Source: Kribbella capetownensis (GTDB lineage: Bacteria; Actinomycetota; Actinomycetes; Propionibacteriales; Kribbellaceae). Taken from it: a stretch of 64,000 nucleotides of DNA. The stretch is from the NCBI RefSeq assembly GCF_004331485.1, contig NZ_SJKD01000011.1:62001-126000 (forward strand), read 5' to 3'. The notes beneath the pieces are model-generated. The model saw only the letters and a list, made by a program, of their open reading frames with translations, searched no databases and had not been told where the DNA came from. Shown one piece after another: positions 9,112-17,432 of the stretch. Made by a program: the position numbers and the translations under genes. Within the stretch, counting starts at the first letter, position 1, and each line of letters opens with the position of its first letter.

Positions 9112-10146
9112 ATGGATCGCCCCCGCCTGTTCACCCCCGACAGGAACAGCCTCCTCAGACCCGACGGAATGACCCGGCGTAGCCTGCTCGGTCTGGGGGC
9201 CGCGGCGGTCGCCGCGATGGCAGTGCCCGGATGCTCCCGCGGCCGCTCCGACGAGCCCGCACCGGACGGGCCGGGCATCTTCGCGACCGGCAACAAGGGT
9301 GGCGTCTACAACCAGTTCGGCATCGACCTGGCCAAGCTGATCAGTGAGGTCACCGGCGTCACGCTGCAGCCGATGGTCACCGGCGGTTCGGTCGACAACC
9401 TGATCAAGGTGTCCAGCCAGAAGGCCGACATCGGCTTCTGTACGTCGGACACCGCGCTGGCGGCGTACGAGGCGACCGGGATGTTCGCCTCCGGGAAGCT
9501 GAAGTTCAGCGCGCTGGCCCGGGCGTACGACAACTATGTGCACGTGGTCGTGCCGATGGCCTTCAAGGGCCAGGAGCTGAAGGCGCTCGAGGGCAAGGTG
9601 GTCAGTGTCGGCCAGCAGACCTCCGGCACCAGGATCGTCGCCGACCTGATCCTCAACACCGCCGGGGTGAAGGTGACGAAGCGGTTCCTCAGCCTGGAGG
9701 ACTCGGTCAAGGCGCTGGAGGCGAAGGCCGAGGACCCCAAGGCGAGGGGCGGCATCGACGCGCTGATCTGGAGCGGCGGCGTGCCGACCGAGCCGATCGG
9801 CAAGCTGCAGGACTCGATCGGCTTCCGGCTGCTCGACATCGGCAACGTCGCTCAGACGATCGCGCTCAAGGAGTTCGGCGGCTACGTGGTGTCCGCGATC
9901 CCGCCGTCGGCGTACAAGCTGGCCAGCTCGGTGCCGACGCTGGCGATCCCGAACTACATCGTGGCCAAGCCGAACCTGTCCGACTCGTGGGCCTGGTGGA
10001 CGGTCAACACCCTGTTCCGCCGCCAGAACGATCTGATCGCGGCACATCCGGAGGCCGGCGCACTCGACCCGCGCTCGGCGATCGCGACGATGCCGATCCC
10101 GCTGCACCCGGCGGCCGAGCGCTGGTACCGCGAGAACCACATCTGA
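9112..10146 (+). CDS. TAXI-family TRAP transporter solute-binding protein (first copy)
   Basis: 344 residues. Residues 20-44 form a twin-arginine type lipoprotein signal (MTRRSLLGLGAAAVAAMAVP then GC), so the protein is probably Tat-exported and lipid-anchored. After it come the TAXI hallmarks FATGNKGGVYNQFG and DIGFCTSDTALAAYEATG. It binds an unknown, probably carboxylate, substrate for the fused permease at 12333. The start at ATG 9112 is chosen because TAGGTT ends 7 nt upstream (leaderless pattern); ATG 9169, right at the signal, is the alternative. Converges with the sensor kinase gene. Confidence 0.85.
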   Translation: MDRPRLFTPDRNSLLRPDGMTRRSLLGLGAAAVAAMAVPGCSRGRSDEPAPDGPGIFATGNKGGVYNQFGIDLAKLISEVTGVTLQPMVTGGSVDNLIKVSSQKADIGFCTSDTALAAYEATGMFASGKLKFSALARAYDNYVHVVVPMAFKGQELKALEGKVVSVGQQTSGTRIVADLILNTAGVKVTKRFLSLEDSVKALEAKAEDPKARGGIDALIWSGGVPTEPIGKLQDSIGFRLLDIGNVAQTIALKEFGGYVVSAIPPSAYKLASSVPTLAIPNYIVAKPNLSDSWAWWTVNTLFRRQNDLIAAHPEAGALDPRSAIATMPIPLHPAAERWYRENHI

Positions 10147-10171
10147 GCGCGGCGTACGCCGTACGTCCGGC

Positions 10172-11545
10172 TCAGGCGTCGTAGTCGTCGATCAGCGGGA
10201 CGCGGACCTCGATCACCAGGCCGCCGCCGATCGGCGGACGGGCGACGACGCGGCCGCCGACCCGGGCGGCCTCGGAGCGGACGATCGCCAGCCCCAGACC
10301 GGTGCCCGGCATCTCCCGGTGGTGCGCGCTGCGCCAGAACCGCTCGCCGACCTTCTTCAGGTCCCGCGAACCGAGGCCGAGCCCGTGGTCGCGGACCGAC
10401 AGCACCACTTCGGTGCCGTCCCGGGTCACCGACACCTCGACCGGCGGAGCGCCGTACTTGGAGGCGTTGTCGAGCAGTACGTCGAGGATGTCGTCCACCT
10501 CGAGCTCGGGACCCACACCGCCCGGCACCATCTCGCCGATGATCAGTTCCATGTCGTCGGCGGCGTACACGGCCTTCCAACCGACCAGCCGCTCCTTCAC
10601 CGCCTGGGCCAGGTCCAGCGGCTCTTCGTTGCCCTCGGCATCGGCTCCGGGGCGGTCCGAGCCGGCCAGCCGGGACAGCCGCTGGACGATCCGGCCGAGC
10701 CGGTCGATGTCGCTGAGCGCGAACCGCGCGGTCGGCGACAGCCGGGACAGGCCCTCGATGTGGATCCGCGCCGAGGTCAGCGGCGTCCGGAGCTGGTGCG
10801 AGGCGTCGGCGACGAACTCCCGCTCACGCTGGCGGGCCTGGTGGAGGCTCAGCGCCATCGAGTTGAAGCTGTCGCCGAGGCGGCGCAGCTCCGGTGCGCG
10901 TCCGTCGGTGGACACCCGGGTGTCCAGTGCGCCGCGGGTGATCTGGTGGGTGGCGTTGTCCAGGTCACCCAGCGGCCGCAGCACCCAGCGGGTGATTGGG
11001 CGGACGATGCCGATGATGATTGCGCCGATGCTGATCAGCAGTCCGCCGAGGAGCAGCAGCAGACCGCGCTGCACCTGGTCGCGGGCCTCCTCGGTCGGAA
11101 CCCGCAGGACCGCTGCACCCAGCACGCTGCCGTTGTTGACGACCGGACGGGCCACCACCATCTCGCCGGACCGCCACGGCCACAGGGCCGGCGGCTCGGG
11201 CGGCAGGCGGCCGGCCAGGGTGCTGTGCAGGGCGGCCTCGAGGTCAGGCTCGTCCACGTCGACGCCGGACACCGAGGTAGCCACGACCCGTGAGTCGACG
11301 TCGACGACGAACACGGGCGTGTTGTAGAGCTCCTGGTACCGGACCGCCATCTCACGCAGGTTGGCGATGTCACCGGACTGCAGCGGCGCCTCGGCCATGG
11401 CGGCGAACCAGTCCGCGTCGTTGCTGCGGGACAGGAAGAGGGTGCGCGACGTACTCGTGGCGATGTAGTTGGCCAGCGGTACGACGGCCACGATGGCCAG
11501 TGCGACGACCATCGGAACGAGGGACTGCAGCAGTCGACGGCGCAA
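10172..11545 (-). CDS. Sensor histidine kinase of the TAXI-TRAP locus
   Basis: 457 residues. TM helix at about 12-30, an extracytoplasmic region of roughly 120 residues, a second TM (LLLLLGGLLISIGAIIIGIV), HAMP, then the H-box FVADASHQLRTPLTSARI, an N-box (LLDNASKYGAP) and G-boxes (DHGLGLG, GTGLGLAI). The start is a TTG at 11545, three bases after the regulator stop and the first start possible in this frame; ATG at codon 12 is an alternative. Co-transcribed with the response regulator. Its position suggests it senses the TRAP substrate. Confidence 0.9.
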   Translation of the reverse strand: MRRRLLQSLVPMVVALAIVAVVPLANYIATSTSRTLFLSRSNDADWFAAMAEAPLQSGDIANLREMAVRYQELYNTPVFVVDVDSRVVATSVSGVDVDEPDLEAALHSTLAGRLPPEPPALWPWRSGEMVVARPVVNNGSVLGAAVLRVPTEEARDQVQRGLLLLLGGLLISIGAIIIGIVRPITRWVLRPLGDLDNATHQITRGALDTRVSTDGRAPELRRLGDSFNSMALSLHQARQREREFVADASHQLRTPLTSARIHIEGLSRLSPTARFALSDIDRLGRIVQRLSRLAGSDRPGADAEGNEEPLDLAQAVKERLVGWKAVYAADDMELIIGEMVPGGVGPELEVDDILDVLLDNASKYGAPPVEVSVTRDGTEVVLSVRDHGLGLGSRDLKKVGERFWRSAHHREMPGTGLGLAIVRSEAARVGGRVVARPPIGGGLVIEVRVPLIDDYDA

Positions 11546-11548
11546 CGG

Positions 11549-12214
11549 TCAGTCCGAACCCAGGCGGTAGCCGACGCCGCGGATGGTCTGCACGAGCTCG
11601 GGCCGGCCGAGCTTGGCGCGCAGGCTCGCCACGTGCACGTCCATCGTGCGCGACGAGGCTTCGAAGACGGACTGCCAGGCGTACAGGGCGACCTGTTCGC
11701 GCGGCACCACCCGGCCGTGGTGGGCGGCCAGCACAGCTAGCACGTCGAACTCCTTGCGGGTCAGACTGATCGGCTTGTCCGCGACCTGCACCGTCCGGGC
11801 CTCGATGTCCACGGTCAGGTCGCCGACGGTCACCCGGGGGCGGGGCTGCAAAAGGCCGGTACGACGAAGTACAGCATCGATGCGGGCCAGCAGCTCGGAT
11901 ATCGCGAACGGTTTGACCACATAGTCGTCCGCGCCGCTGCGCAACCCGCGCACGCGGTCGGCGGCCTCACCGCGCGCGGTGACCGCGATCACCGGTACGT
12001 CGGACACCGTCCTGATCTGCCGGCACACGTTGATGCCGTCCCCGTCGGGCAACCCGAGGTCCAGCAGGACCAGGTCGCCGGGGTCCGCCGCGAGGGCGTC
12101 CGCGGCCGTCCGGACGTGCGTCACCATCAGGCCGTAGCGCCGCAACGCGGGTATCAGGGCATTGGCGATATCGAGATCGTCCTCGACCAGCAGAATCCGT
12201 ACCGCGCCACTCAT
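11549..12214 (-). CDS. OmpR-family response regulator of the TAXI-TRAP locus
   Basis: 221 residues. Receiver domain starts at ILLVEDDLDIANAL, the phospho-acceptor Asp is in LVLLDLGLPDGDG, and the conserved Lys is in DYVVKPF. The C-terminal winged helix ends RTIRGVGYRLG. ATG 12214 is chosen since it begins directly at the receiver; upstream starts lack homology. Divergent from the TRAP permease over 118 bp that hold a 12-bp palindrome, so direct control of the permease operon is likely. Confidence 0.92.
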   Translation of the reverse strand: MSGAVRILLVEDDLDIANALIPALRRYGLMVTHVRTAADALAADPGDLVLLDLGLPDGDGINVCRQIRTVSDVPVIAVTARGEAADRVRGLRSGADDYVVKPFAISELLARIDAVLRRTGLLQPRPRVTVGDLTVDIEARTVQVADKPISLTRKEFDVLAVLAAHHGRVVPREQVALYAWQSVFEASSRTMDVHVASLRAKLGRPELVQTIRGVGYRLGSD

Positions 12215-12277
12215 GCGGTGATCGTAGGCCAGGAGACGCTCATGTGTGTCAGATCTTGGTAAAGACGTAATCACGCG

Positions 12278-12289
12278 ACTGCATGCAGT
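12278..12289. promoter_or_regulatory. Perfect palindrome ACTGCATGCAGT between regulator and TRAP permease
   Basis: 12-bp perfect palindrome in the divergent intergenic region, 43 bp before the permease ATG and 63 bp before the regulator start. Its place makes it a candidate operator. OmpR-type regulators more often bind direct repeats, so another factor is possible. Confidence 0.35.
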
Positions 12290-12332
12290 GTTCGGCAACA
12301 TTAGCCTTCCGACCACAGGAGGGAACCGGTAG

Positions 12333-14396
12333 ATGACTGTCGGTATCGGTACGGGGGGCGGCTTGACCGCGCCCTCCGAGGAAGAACTGGCCGAGTACGA
12401 GCAGGAACGCCCGGCTCGGCGGCTGAGGCCTGCCCTCGACCTGGTGATTTCGGTCTGGTGCGCCATCGTCAGCGTCGGCGTGCTCTGGCAGGTGTTCTTC
12501 CCCTTACCACAGGGAACGCAGTTTTACCTGGTGATCTTTCTCGCAGCCGTTCTGCCGATCACGCTGCTGTGCTACCGGGGCTGGAAGGTCCCGGCGTTCC
12601 TCAACCCGTTCAAGAACCGGGCCACCGACGACCCCGGGATCACCGACTGGATCCTGGCCGTGGTCGCGCTGGTGGTCTGCGTCTACCCGCTGATCGACTT
12701 CGACGGTTATCTGGAACGGCGCCAGGCTCCGACGACTCTCGACATCCTCGCCGGGACCGTCCTGCTCATCCTGTTGCTCGAGGCCTGCCGTCGTACGACC
12801 GGCTGGGTGCTGCCGGTCTTCAGCCTGGTCTTCATCGCCTACGCCTACTACGGCGGCTACCTGCCCTACACCTGGTCGCTGGCGCACCAGGGCTTCAACT
12901 TCGACGCGATCATCGCGCAGTTCACGATGGGCACGGCCGGGTTCTACGGCACACCGTTGAGCGTCGCGGCCAGCTACATCGTGCTGTTCACCATCTACGG
13001 CGCGGTGCTGGACTACTCCGGGGCCGGCAAGTTCTTCATCGACCTGTCGTTCGCCGCCTTCAAGCGCAGCCGGACCGCGCCCGGTCGCACGGTCACCTTG
13101 GCCGGCTTCCTGCTGGGCAGTGTGTCCGGCTCGGGCACGGCGACCGCGGTATCGCTCGGCACGGTGTCGTGGCCGATCCTCCGCCGGGCCGGCTACCCGC
13201 CCGAACCGGCAGGCGGAATGCTCGCCGCCTCCGGCATCGGCGCGATCCTGTCGCCGCCGACCCTGGGCGCGGCCGCGTTCATCATCGCCGAGTTCCTGCG
13301 CGTCTCCTACCTGACCGTGCTCGGGTACGCCGTCATCCCGACGATCCTGTACTACCTGGGCATCCTGCTCGCGATCGAGATCGACGCCCGCCGGCACGGG
13401 ACGAAGTCGGCCGAGACCTCTTCGGACTCGGCACTGCGGTTGTTGCTGCGGTTCGGGTACCACTTCCTCTCGCTGTTCGTGATCATCGGCTTCATGGCGG
13501 TCGACGTACCGCCGTTCAAGGCCGTGGTCTACGCGGTGATCATCCAGTTCGGGTTGTCGTTCCTGGATCGCGAGCACCGGCTGACCGCCGGGCGGCTGTT
13601 CAAAGCGCTTGCCCAGGGCACCCGGTCGGTGCTGCCGGTGGCGGCGACCTGTGCGACCGCCGGCATCATCGTCGCGGTCACCACGCAGAGCGGACTCGGG
13701 CTGAACCTGGCCGAGATCATCGTCAGCGCGGCACACGGCCTGACCGAGAACCACACCGTGGTGCTGTCGCTCACCGTGCTGCTGTCGGCGATCGCCGTAC
13801 TGATCCTGGGCCTGGCGGTGCCGGTGACGGCCTCGTTCATCATCGCCGCGGTGATCATCGCGCCGGCGTTGACCCAGCTCGGGGTGACGCAGCCCGAGGC
13901 GTACATGTTCATCTTCTACTACGCCGTACTGTCCGAGGTGTCGCCGCCGACCGCACTGGCCGCGGTCGCGACGTCCGCCATCACCGGCGGCAAGGTGATC
14001 CCGACGATGTGGCAGGCCTGGAAGTACACGCTGCCCGCCTTCCTGGTGCCGTTCGCGTTCGTCCTGACCGACAACGGTGCACACCTGCTCGGTCAGGGAT
14101 CGTTCGTCGGCATGCTGTGGACGCTGGCGGTGTCGATGCTCGCGGTCGCCGCGCTCGCGGTGGTGACCGGTGGCTGGATCGTGGTGGCGACGAGTTGGGT
14201 CGAGCGGTTGCTGTGTGTCCCGGCGGCCGTGCTGCTGCTTTACCTCGCGCCCGTAACCATCACGGCCGGAATCGGTTTGCTACTTGTTGCCGTCGTCATC
14301 AATCTGGTCCGGCGGCAACGCAGTTCGAAGTCTGACCCCACCCCACCATCCCGGTCAGGTGCCGCCACCCCGAAGGAAGGACCCGTCACCTCATGA
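12333..14396 (+). CDS. TRAP transporter fused permease (4TM/12TM type)
   Basis: 687 residues, almost all hydrophobic helices, matching the fused DctQM permeases that work with TAXI receptors. Signature stretches are GSVSGSGTATAVSLGTVSWP, SGIGAILSPPTLGAAAF and YYAVLSEVSPPTALAAVA. It drives Na+- or H+-coupled uptake of the ligand captured by the TAXI proteins. AGGAGGG lies 9 nt before the ATG, one of the best ribosome sites in the window. The ATGA overlap at 14393-14396 couples it to the second TAXI gene. Confidence 0.94.
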   Translation: MTVGIGTGGGLTAPSEEELAEYEQERPARRLRPALDLVISVWCAIVSVGVLWQVFFPLPQGTQFYLVIFLAAVLPITLLCYRGWKVPAFLNPFKNRATDDPGITDWILAVVALVVCVYPLIDFDGYLERRQAPTTLDILAGTVLLILLLEACRRTTGWVLPVFSLVFIAYAYYGGYLPYTWSLAHQGFNFDAIIAQFTMGTAGFYGTPLSVAASYIVLFTIYGAVLDYSGAGKFFIDLSFAAFKRSRTAPGRTVTLAGFLLGSVSGSGTATAVSLGTVSWPILRRAGYPPEPAGGMLAASGIGAILSPPTLGAAAFIIAEFLRVSYLTVLGYAVIPTILYYLGILLAIEIDARRHGTKSAETSSDSALRLLLRFGYHFLSLFVIIGFMAVDVPPFKAVVYAVIIQFGLSFLDREHRLTAGRLFKALAQGTRSVLPVAATCATAGIIVAVTTQSGLGLNLAEIIVSAAHGLTENHTVVLSLTVLLSAIAVLILGLAVPVTASFIIAAVIIAPALTQLGVTQPEAYMFIFYYAVLSEVSPPTALAAVATSAITGGKVIPTMWQAWKYTLPAFLVPFAFVLTDNGAHLLGQGSFVGMLWTLAVSMLAVAALAVVTGGWIVVATSWVERLLCVPAAVLLLYLAPVTITAGIGLLLVAVVINLVRRQRSSKSDPTPPSRSGAATPKEGPVTS

Positions 14397-15370
14397 GACT
14401 CCGTCGCCTGCCCACCGCCGCGGTGGCGTTCGCTGCTGTCTTCTCGCTGGTTGCCTGTGGCGGGCAGCGTGAACCGACCGGCTCCGGTACGGCGGCCGGA
14501 GGCCGGCTGACGATTGCCACCGGCAACACGACCGGCGTGTACTACCAGTTGGGTGGCGCGCTGGCCTCGGTGATCTCGCAGAAGATGTCCGGGTACCGGG
14601 CGACGGCCAGTGAGACCGGCGCCTCGGTGCAGAACGTGCAGGGCCTGGTGGCCGGCAACTACGACATCGCGTTCTCGCTCGGCGACACCGCGGCCGACGC
14701 GGTGAAGGGCGAGAACAGCTTCAAGTCCAAGCAGGACGTGGTCGCCCTGACCCGGCTCTACAACAACTACACGCAGGTCGCGGTCCGTACGTCGGCCGGG
14801 ATCAACTCGATCGCGGACCTGAAGGGCAAGCGGGTCTCCACCGGTTCGCCGAACTCCGGCACCGAGGTGATCGCCCGGCGGCTGCTCGAGGCCGCCGGCC
14901 TGGACCCGGCCAAGGACGTCACCGCGCAGCGGCTCGGCCTGCCCGAGTCGGTCGACGCGATGAAGTCCGGCACGATCGACGCATTGGTCTGGTCCGGTGG
15001 CCTGCCGACCGGCGGCATCACCGACCTGATGACGAGCATGGGCAAGGGCGTGAAGCTGATCCCGATCGTCGACCTGCTGCCGAAGATGCAGGACAAGTAC
15101 GGTCCGGTCTACAGTCAGGCACCGATCCCGGCGGCGACGTACAAGCAGCCGGCCGACGTGGCGACGATCATCGTGCCGAACGTGCTGCTGGTCCGCTCCG
15201 ACATGAAGGACGAGTTGGCCGAGCAGTTGACCAAGGTGCTGTACGACAACAAGGACGCCCTGGTCGCGGTGAACGCGGCGGCCAAGGACATCACGCTCGA
15301 CAACGCCGAGAAGACCGACCCGGTGCCGCTGCACCCAGGCGCGAAGAAGGCGATCGACGGTCTGAAGTAG
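14393..15370 (+). CDS. TAXI-family TRAP transporter solute-binding lipoprotein (second copy)
   Basis: 325 residues. The Sec lipoprotein signal ends LVAC with Cys near residue 22. TAXI motifs are IATGNTTGVYYQLG and YDIAFSLGDTAADAV. It is paralogous to the protein at 9112 (shared pattern ending in VPLHPGAKK versus IPLHPAAER). Translationally coupled to the permease, so it is the likeliest cognate receptor. Confidence 0.93.
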   Translation: MRLRRLPTAAVAFAAVFSLVACGGQREPTGSGTAAGGRLTIATGNTTGVYYQLGGALASVISQKMSGYRATASETGASVQNVQGLVAGNYDIAFSLGDTAADAVKGENSFKSKQDVVALTRLYNNYTQVAVRTSAGINSIADLKGKRVSTGSPNSGTEVIARRLLEAAGLDPAKDVTAQRLGLPESVDAMKSGTIDALVWSGGLPTGGITDLMTSMGKGVKLIPIVDLLPKMQDKYGPVYSQAPIPAATYKQPADVATIIVPNVLLVRSDMKDELAEQLTKVLYDNKDALVAVNAAAKDITLDNAEKTDPVPLHPGAKKAIDGLK

Positions 15371-15381
15371 TCCCTTGACCG

Positions 15382-15492
15382 CCCTCCCCCGCACACCAGG
15401 CGCAGCGGGGGAGGGTGTTGGGACCCACCTCCACACACCAGGCGCAGTGGAGGCGGGACCCGCCGGCTCCCACAACCAGGCGCAGTGAGAGC
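15382..15492. repeat. Three tandem hairpins with an almost invariant loop
   Basis: Hairpin 1: 11-bp perfect stem 15382-15392/15405-15415, loop ACACCAGGCGCA. Hairpin 2: 7-bp stem 15428-15434/15447-15453 extended by CCC/GGG across one mismatch, same 12-nt loop. Hairpin 3: 8-bp stem with one mismatch 15466-15473/15485-15492, loop AACCAGGCGCA. Stems differ in sequence but stay paired, while the loop is kept. The array sits between the TAXI stop and a separate terminator. It could be a structured RNA, a stacked terminator or a palindromic repeat element. Confidence 0.75.
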
Positions 15493-15497
15493 AGGCA

Positions 15498-15542
15498 GAC
15501 CGGGCCCGGCCCTCGGAGGCATCCGAGGACCCGGGCCCGGTC
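15498..15542. terminator. Long bidirectional terminator
   Basis: GACCGGGCCCGG (15498-15509) pairs with CCGGGCCCGGTC (15531-15542); an inner stem CCTCGG/CCGAGG caps it. Lies between the convergent TAXI and hemerythrin-like genes. Confidence 0.85.
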
Positions 15543-15551
15543 ACTTTGCGT

Positions 15552-16208
15552 CTAGTGCTGCTCTTCCTGGTCCTCCGTGATCGCGGTGCCGTAGAGGTAG
15601 TGGGACAGGGCGGAGTCGCGTTTCGGATGCACGTGGTACTTGGTCGGGATGACGCGTCCTTCGGCGCTGTCCCAGGCGCTGTCTGCCAGCCGCCACATGC
15701 GGTGCACCATCCGGCCCGCCATGCCGGTGTGCGGCGAGTACGGATGCGCCCGCGTGGGCGCGACCTCCTCGGCTTGCAGGATCTCTTCGGTCAGCGTGTT
15801 CACGTGCGAGTCGTCCAGTTGCTCACAGATCTGGTGGGTGTACGACGTCTCCAGCCGCTCGTGTTCGGCGAGCAGCCGATCGACGGACGTCCACACCTCC
15901 AGGTCGGTCAGGTTCTGCACCCGGCTGTCGCCGTACTGGCGTCCTTTCAGGAAGCGCAGTGACCGCTCCAGCTCCTTCGCGTTGCCGACGTACCTGGTGA
16001 CCAGGCTGCTGCCGTCGGGGAGCCGGCGTACGTGCGGGAGGAGGACGTCTTCGGCGGCGGCCAGGTGCTGCGCGGCGATGGCGTAGAACCAGTCGGTCTG
16101 ATGTCTGCGCTCGGGGTGCGCGGCGGCCGGGTGGTGAGCCTGGTCAGCCAGCTCACGGATCCGGGCATGTTCGTAGGTCAAGGCCAGTTCGAGCGTCGAA
16201 GCGGTCAT
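15552..16208 (-). CDS. Hemerythrin-like (HHE) domain protein
   Basis: 218 residues, helical and rich in His and Glu. The first helix YEHARIRELADQAHH and later QHLAAAEDVLLPHVRRL and LLAEHERLETSY have the His/Glu spacing of HHE cation-binding proteins. Such proteins bind a di-iron centre and are used in oxygen, nitric oxide or redox sensing. The C-terminal 90 residues are unassigned. Start ATG 16208 has GGAGG 8 nt upstream; upstream ATGs lack homology. Confidence 0.65.
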   Translation of the reverse strand: MTASTLELALTYEHARIRELADQAHHPAAAHPERRHQTDWFYAIAAQHLAAAEDVLLPHVRRLPDGSSLVTRYVGNAKELERSLRFLKGRQYGDSRVQNLTDLEVWTSVDRLLAEHERLETSYTHQICEQLDDSHVNTLTEEILQAEEVAPTRAHPYSPHTGMAGRMVHRMWRLADSAWDSAEGRVIPTKYHVHPKRDSALSHYLYGTAITEDQEEQH

Positions 16209-16304
16209 GACAACCACCTCCAGGAGGGTCTCTCCTCCAGCCTGTGCCCAACCCGGGGCCACCGCAACCACCCGACCCCGTACCGTGACCCTCGCGCCCG
16301 GGGG

Positions 16305-17339
16305 CTAGCCGTCCGAGCTCTTCTTCCACAGGTTGATGCCGGCCTCGACGGCGTCGGCGTCGATCGCCTCGAGCTCCTCGGCGCTGAACTTCAGGTTCCG
16401 GACGGTGGCCAGGTTGTCCTCGAGCTGGGCGACGCTGGAGGCGCCGATCAGCGCGCTGGTGACGCGGTCGTCGCGCAGCGTCCAGGCCAGCGCCAGCCGG
16501 GCGACGGACTGGCCGCGCTCCTTGGCGATCTCGGCCAGCGCGCGGACGTGCTTCAGCGTGTCCTCGGTGAGCGAGTCCGGGTTCAGCGACTTGCCCTGCG
16601 CGGCGCGGGAGTCGGCCGGGACGCCGTTCAGGTAGCGGTCGGTGAGCACGCCCTGCGCCAGCGGCGAGAACGCGATCACGCCGACGCCCAGCTCGCCGAC
16701 GGCGTCGAGCAGGTCCTCCTCGATCCAGCGGTTCAGCATCGAGTACGACGGCTGGTGGATCAGCAGCGGCGTACCCAGCTCCTGCAGGATCCGCGCCGCC
16801 TCCCGGGTCCGGTCCGCCGAGTACGACGAGATGCCGGCGTACAGCGCCTTGCCCGAACGTACGGCGGAGTCCAGCGCACCCATCGTCTCCTCGAGCGGGG
16901 TGTCCGGGTCGAATCGGTGCGAGTAGAAGATGTCGACGTAGTCCACGCCCATCCGGGCCAGCGACTGGTCCAGCGAGGCGAGCAGGTACTTCCGCGAGCC
17001 GCCACCCTGGCCGTAGGGACCCGGCCACATGTCGTAACCGGCCTTGGTGGACAGGATCAGCTCGTCGCGGTACTTGGCGAAGTCCCGGGCGAAGTGCGTA
17101 CCGAAGTTCGTCTCGGCCGAGCCGTACGGCGGGCCGTAGTTGTTCGCCAGGTCGAAGTGCGTGACGCCGAGGTCGAACGCCCGGCGCAGGATGTCGCGCT
17201 GCGTGTCGAACGGCTTGTCGTCGCCGAAGTTGTGCCACAGCCCCAGCGAGATCGCGGGCAGCTGTAAGCCGCTGCGCCCCGTCCGGCGGTAGGCCATCTG
17301 GTCGTCGTACCGGTCCTGGGCGGCTACGTAGTCAGTCAC
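16305..17339 (-). CDS. Aldo/keto reductase, YghZ-like (L-glyceraldehyde 3-phosphate reductase family)
   Basis: 344 residues. The catalytic tetrad is visible: Asp and Tyr in HFDLANNYGPPYGSAE, Lys in LILSTKAGYD, His in FYSHRFDP. The N-terminal stretch YRRTGRSGLQLPAISLGLWH and the GIISYS-type core fit the YghZ subgroup that reduces small aldehydes with NADPH. The start is the GTG at 17339 (VTDYVAAQDRYDD), matching family N-termini; CAGACT lies 8 nt upstream. A further TTG start at 17375 is less likely. Confidence 0.9.
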   Translation of the reverse strand: MTDYVAAQDRYDDQMAYRRTGRSGLQLPAISLGLWHNFGDDKPFDTQRDILRRAFDLGVTHFDLANNYGPPYGSAETNFGTHFARDFAKYRDELILSTKAGYDMWPGPYGQGGGSRKYLLASLDQSLARMGVDYVDIFYSHRFDPDTPLEETMGALDSAVRSGKALYAGISSYSADRTREAARILQELGTPLLIHQPSYSMLNRWIEEDLLDAVGELGVGVIAFSPLAQGVLTDRYLNGVPADSRAAQGKSLNPDSLTEDTLKHVRALAEIAKERGQSVARLALAWTLRDDRVTSALIGASSVAQLEDNLATVRNLKFSAEELEAIDADAVEAGINLWKKSSDG

Positions 17340-17432
17340 GAGAACCCAGTCTGCCGCATGTCGTGACAGGTGCAAACCCCTTGTTTTACAGCAGAAACCC
17401 CAGCACTGAGAGCCAGAACCCCGCCTTCTTGA

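Noticed and set aside
6263-9172. 969-codon plus-strand open frame
   Set aside because: Antisense shadow of the alpha-mannosidase; composition is Arg/Val/Gly/Pro-rich with no domain, while the minus strand shows GH38 motifs.
15115-15522. Minus-strand frames encoding repeated PPPLRLVCGGG or CAWC-like peptides
   Set aside because: The repetition comes from the tandem hairpin DNA; copies fall in different frames and no ribosome site fits, so a repeat protein is unlikely.
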